A DNA stretch of 64,000 nucleotides. It comes from Trichomonas vaginalis G3 (Eukaryota > Parabasalia > Trichomonadida > Trichomonadidae). The position numbers and the translations under genes were made by a program. Below the pieces are notes generated by a model. The model was not told the origin of the DNA. It saw only the letters and a list, made by a program, of their open reading frames with translations, and did not search any database. Below, piece by piece: positions 61,340-64,000 of the stretch; positions within the stretch are counted from its first letter, which is position 1, and every line of letters starts with the position of its first letter. The stretch is taken from contig NC_067204.1 in assembly GCF_026262505.1 (NCBI RefSeq), forward strand, positions 12,232,522-12,296,521, read 5' to 3'.

Positions 61340-62355
61340 TATAATAATCTTTCTGCTCTTTTCTTGCTTATGGATCAATCAGAAAACATTAATAGTTTCT
61401 TTCCAATGTCTCCTATACTAGATATTCCTTCATTTTGTGAAACATTTTTGGAAAGTGGCGTCGATATTAATCAAGGAGATAAATTTAATTTAACTGCTCT
61501 TCATTTTGCAGTCATAAATAGGCGTTCTAATATTTTAAAATTATTGATTTGTTATGGCGCGGATATAAATGCGCAAGATGATAATAAGGAATCTGCTCTT
61601 CATTTTGCAGTGTACAATAATAACATGGAAACCGTTAAGATTCTTGTTGAAAGCAAGATAGATATAAATATCAAGAATTATGCTGGAATGACACCTCTTA
61701 TTATGGCAGCAAAGTACAATAGCATTGAAATAGCCAAATATTTAATTTTGCAAGGAGCAAATCTAAGCATTAAAGATATTCATGGGAAAAGCGCAATTCA
61801 CTATGTAGCAAAACTACATGACATTTCTTTAATGCATATTTTAATTTCTAGTGGTGCAGATGTCAATGACGAAACCTCTGAGAAAGAAACTCCATTAATG
61901 ATAGCAACAAGGAAATGCAACGAATCAATGGTTAAAAATCTTATAGCTCGTGGTGCAGATGTGAATAGACAAGATCAAAATGGAAAAACTGCACTTCATT
62001 TATCAGCTCTTTACGACTCACCTAAAATAGCTGAATTTCTCTTATCAAATGGAACCAAAATTGATACTAAGACAAATGACGGTTATACCGCTTTTGATTA
62101 TGCAAAAAAATTTAATAATGAAATTATGAATTTGATTCAAAAATATATTTCTCAAAAATAAAGAAATACTAAATATTATTGCCAGTACCTATCTAATAAT
62201 ATTGTCTATGGTATTATTGAGAGATTTTAAATCTATGTTTATCATTTTATCATGATAAAAACTTTGTTTGTTCAAAAAATCTTTGTTTTTTATATATAAA
62301 ATAATCAAACATTTTATAGAATTTTTAATGAAAGACAGAATAAAAAGACATTTTC

Positions 62356-63996
62356 TTATGTAGTTGGAGATGGCGGCTCTTGATCTTCTTGTTGTTCTTC
62401 AGCAGGATGTTCAGTAAATTTATCGATTATTTCGCGGAAATGTCCACAAAGAGCTTCGCAAATTGTTATTACTTCAACTTGCAAAGGATCTTCCATCATC
62501 GAGTACAAGAAATGAGACATGTATGTCAACTTAGAGAACAAATTTTGAGGTCTTGCTCTAATGAAAACAAGCAATCTCAGAGGAGTGTATTCATTTTCTC
62601 CTGCATCATCTTTTACTTCAGATTCAGTGACGAAAATTAACTCTCTAAACATCAAATGCATTTTATTTGATGCTTCCAAAGGAGATTTCTCAGTAAATAT
62701 TTGGCGACAATAAAGTTCTGCTTCATCAAGAAGTTCTGGTCTATTCAAGAACACTTTAATGAACTTATCTTTAATCATTTCCATTATCTCATCTTTTTTG
62801 TTGTCAATTAAATCAACAAATTTTTGATCTTCTTCAACCAAATTTTGATGTTTTTCAACAAATTTTTCCAAAGGAATTTTTCTCATCAAGAACTCATGGA
62901 ACTCCATTGTATCATCCCAAGTAAAGAACTGTTTGTTCTTCAGCCATTCAGTCCATATTCCATAGCTTTTTGTGAAGAATTCGCTGAAAGTATCAGGATT
63001 TTCAATTACATCTTCAGGCAAAGAAATTTCATTTTGTGGATCATTACTCCACGATTGAAGTAAGTAATATCTTAATACAGACATTCTATTCTTCAAATGT
63101 TCAGTTAGTTCTTCAATACTTACATGCAATGTCTTGTTTTTGTTGTTCATTTGAGCAATATTTGACAAACTTTTTATGTGTTCATTTGATCTTTTTTCGA
63201 AAGCATTTTTTAATATGTCCAAAATGTTTCTAAATGTATATCTATCTTTAACCATCTGTTCTACTTTAACTATCTTCAGTTCGAACGACGTTTCTTCTTC
63301 TCTTGGAATGAAAGCCAACATTTTTCTGATTTCGAAAAAGAAGTTTTTTTCTTGTGAAAGAGAACTCGCGTGAATAATTGGAGGACATTTCACAATTAAT
63401 GACCTGATGTTCATCTCTATATCATCAGGCTGTGATGAATAAAGTATAATACTACTCATTGATGCTTGTGGAACTTCGACAGGCTCCGGGAAAATGAAAA
63501 TAACTTTGTATGGTTGAATTTCTGGAACATCAATGTCTAATAAATCCATTTCTTTGCCAATCTCTGCAATATATGATAGAATAACAAGATCCTCGTCTGA
63601 AAAGACAAAGAATTGTGAGATACTTTGGATTTGGACATTGGATTCTTCTTTTGGAAAGTCACATAATTCTGATGAGTCGGAAAATGCCTCCCAGAGCTTA
63701 TCTTGCATGGTATTAAGTTGAGTTATGATTTGTGCAAGTCTCTTTTCATCGATTTCATCAAGTTGATGAAGTAAACAGTGCATTTTTGGAAATTGAAAAA
63801 TTGGTTTCACAAAAAGATCAAAAAGAAGGGTTTCTGGTGTAGAAGAGTTCTTCAATATGTCAATGAATAGTTTTGGCATTAGTGTATAGTTGTTATTCCA
63901 GCTTTCAATGAATTTTTCGATATAATTTTCATCTGTGTACGGAACTTGGATTTCTTCGATAACTGATTCGATAAATTGTGACATCAATGGATGCAT
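62356..63996 (-). CDS. Helical protein, unknown, possibly partial at the window edge
   Basis: 546 residues from the Met at 63996 (MHPLMSQFIESVIEEIQVPY) to PSPTT. Only four bases remain in the window, so the true start may lie beyond it. It is helical, acidic and soluble, with a Glu/Gln/Pro-rich tail (EEQQEDQEPPSPTT). The C-terminal half (LRLLVFIRARPQNLFSKLTYMSHFLYSMM) resembles RasGAP- or armadillo-like helical folds only loosely, and I do not assign a family. Confidence 0.65.
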   Translation of the reverse strand: MHPLMSQFIESVIEEIQVPYTDENYIEKFIESWNNNYTLMPKLFIDILKNSSTPETLLFDLFVKPIFQFPKMHCLLHQLDEIDEKRLAQIITQLNTMQDKLWEAFSDSSELCDFPKEESNVQIQSISQFFVFSDEDLVILSYIAEIGKEMDLLDIDVPEIQPYKVIFIFPEPVEVPQASMSSIILYSSQPDDIEMNIRSLIVKCPPIIHASSLSQEKNFFFEIRKMLAFIPREEETSFELKIVKVEQMVKDRYTFRNILDILKNAFEKRSNEHIKSLSNIAQMNNKNKTLHVSIEELTEHLKNRMSVLRYYLLQSWSNDPQNEISLPEDVIENPDTFSEFFTKSYGIWTEWLKNKQFFTWDDTMEFHEFLMRKIPLEKFVEKHQNLVEEDQKFVDLIDNKKDEIMEMIKDKFIKVFLNRPELLDEAELYCRQIFTEKSPLEASNKMHLMFRELIFVTESEVKDDAGENEYTPLRLLVFIRARPQNLFSKLTYMSHFLYSMMEDPLQVEVITICEALCGHFREIIDKFTEHPAEEQQEDQEPPSPTT

Positions 63997-64000
63997 TAAC

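Larger units (their letters stand above)
59275..62161 (+). pseudogene. DUF3447/ankyrin gene split by a mariner insertion
   Basis: Exon-like parts 59275-60035 and 61342-62161 flank the mariner. The first carries the DUF3447 region (ILELCCYYGAINCFKMIKSE, YSFLSGNPDIMNQCLTF, YAIISHNIDFISFLMNEYN). The second carries about eight ankyrin repeats ending QKYISQK. Without the insertion and one TA, the junction reads KCYQYNNLSALF in frame, matching CCKYNNLEAF of the paralogue at 43.5 kb, so the host gene was otherwise intact when hit. The start MNSCYNKFYSQFKDY is chosen for its fit with the paralogue and the initiator. Confidence 0.9.

Overview
The window looks like a piece of the Trichomonas vaginalis genome (a flagellated parabasalid protist). 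The evidence is intron-poor, AT-rich DNA; an actin gene preceded by the trichomonad initiator element (TCATTTY) 6-17 bases before the ATG; a nucleotide-cyclase gene of the very large trichomonad receptor-like type; two DUF3447/ankyrin genes; a mariner transposon of the Tvmar kind; and a 25-kb Maverick/Polinton, the element class that fills much of this genome. The species is inferred from these traits, not from a database search.

Layout. 1-17,990 is host DNA: a small unknown gene, a protein-kinase tail remnant, a 112-bp satellite array, a single-pass surface-type protein, a receptor-type cyclase interrupted by an in-frame TAA, actin, a 1,424-residue acidic helical protein and an APC7-like TPR protein. 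17,992-43,447 is one Maverick/Polinton with about 106-110 bp terminal inverted repeats that end in long poly-A/poly-T tracts, flanked by a candidate 5-bp duplication (TATAG). Its parts are a nucleoplasmin-like protein, coiled-coil and capsid-type proteins, a primase-helicase, a packaging ATPase, KilA-N proteins, a family-B DNA polymerase, an integrase, a phage-tail-fibre-like protein, an adenine methyltransferase and several unknown proteins. It is decayed, with roughly fifteen to twenty breaks, although several genes remain open. Its middle (29.4-34 kb) is full of tandem, palindromic and inverted repeats and holds a tRNA-like unit.

43,453-64,000 is host DNA again: a frameshifted ankyrin gene, IFT144/WDR19, an FCP1-like phosphatase, tRNA-Gly(TCC), TRM82/WDR4, an HMG-box protein, an importin-beta-like protein, a second ankyrin gene split by a 1,304-bp mariner, and the C-terminal part of an unknown helical protein that runs to the window edge.

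The host genes are unrelated housekeeping genes (cytoskeleton, cell cycle, flagellum, tRNA modification, nuclear transport) mixed with decaying members of large families. The Maverick genes fit a virus-like life cycle: replication (polymerase, primase-helicase), integration, packaging, capsid and a host-recognition fibre. The least expected parts are the fibre with a phage-type collar and tip, the histone-chaperone-like protein behind a cluster of Myb-type CAACGG sites, and the repeat-rich central region with its Pol III-type unit.
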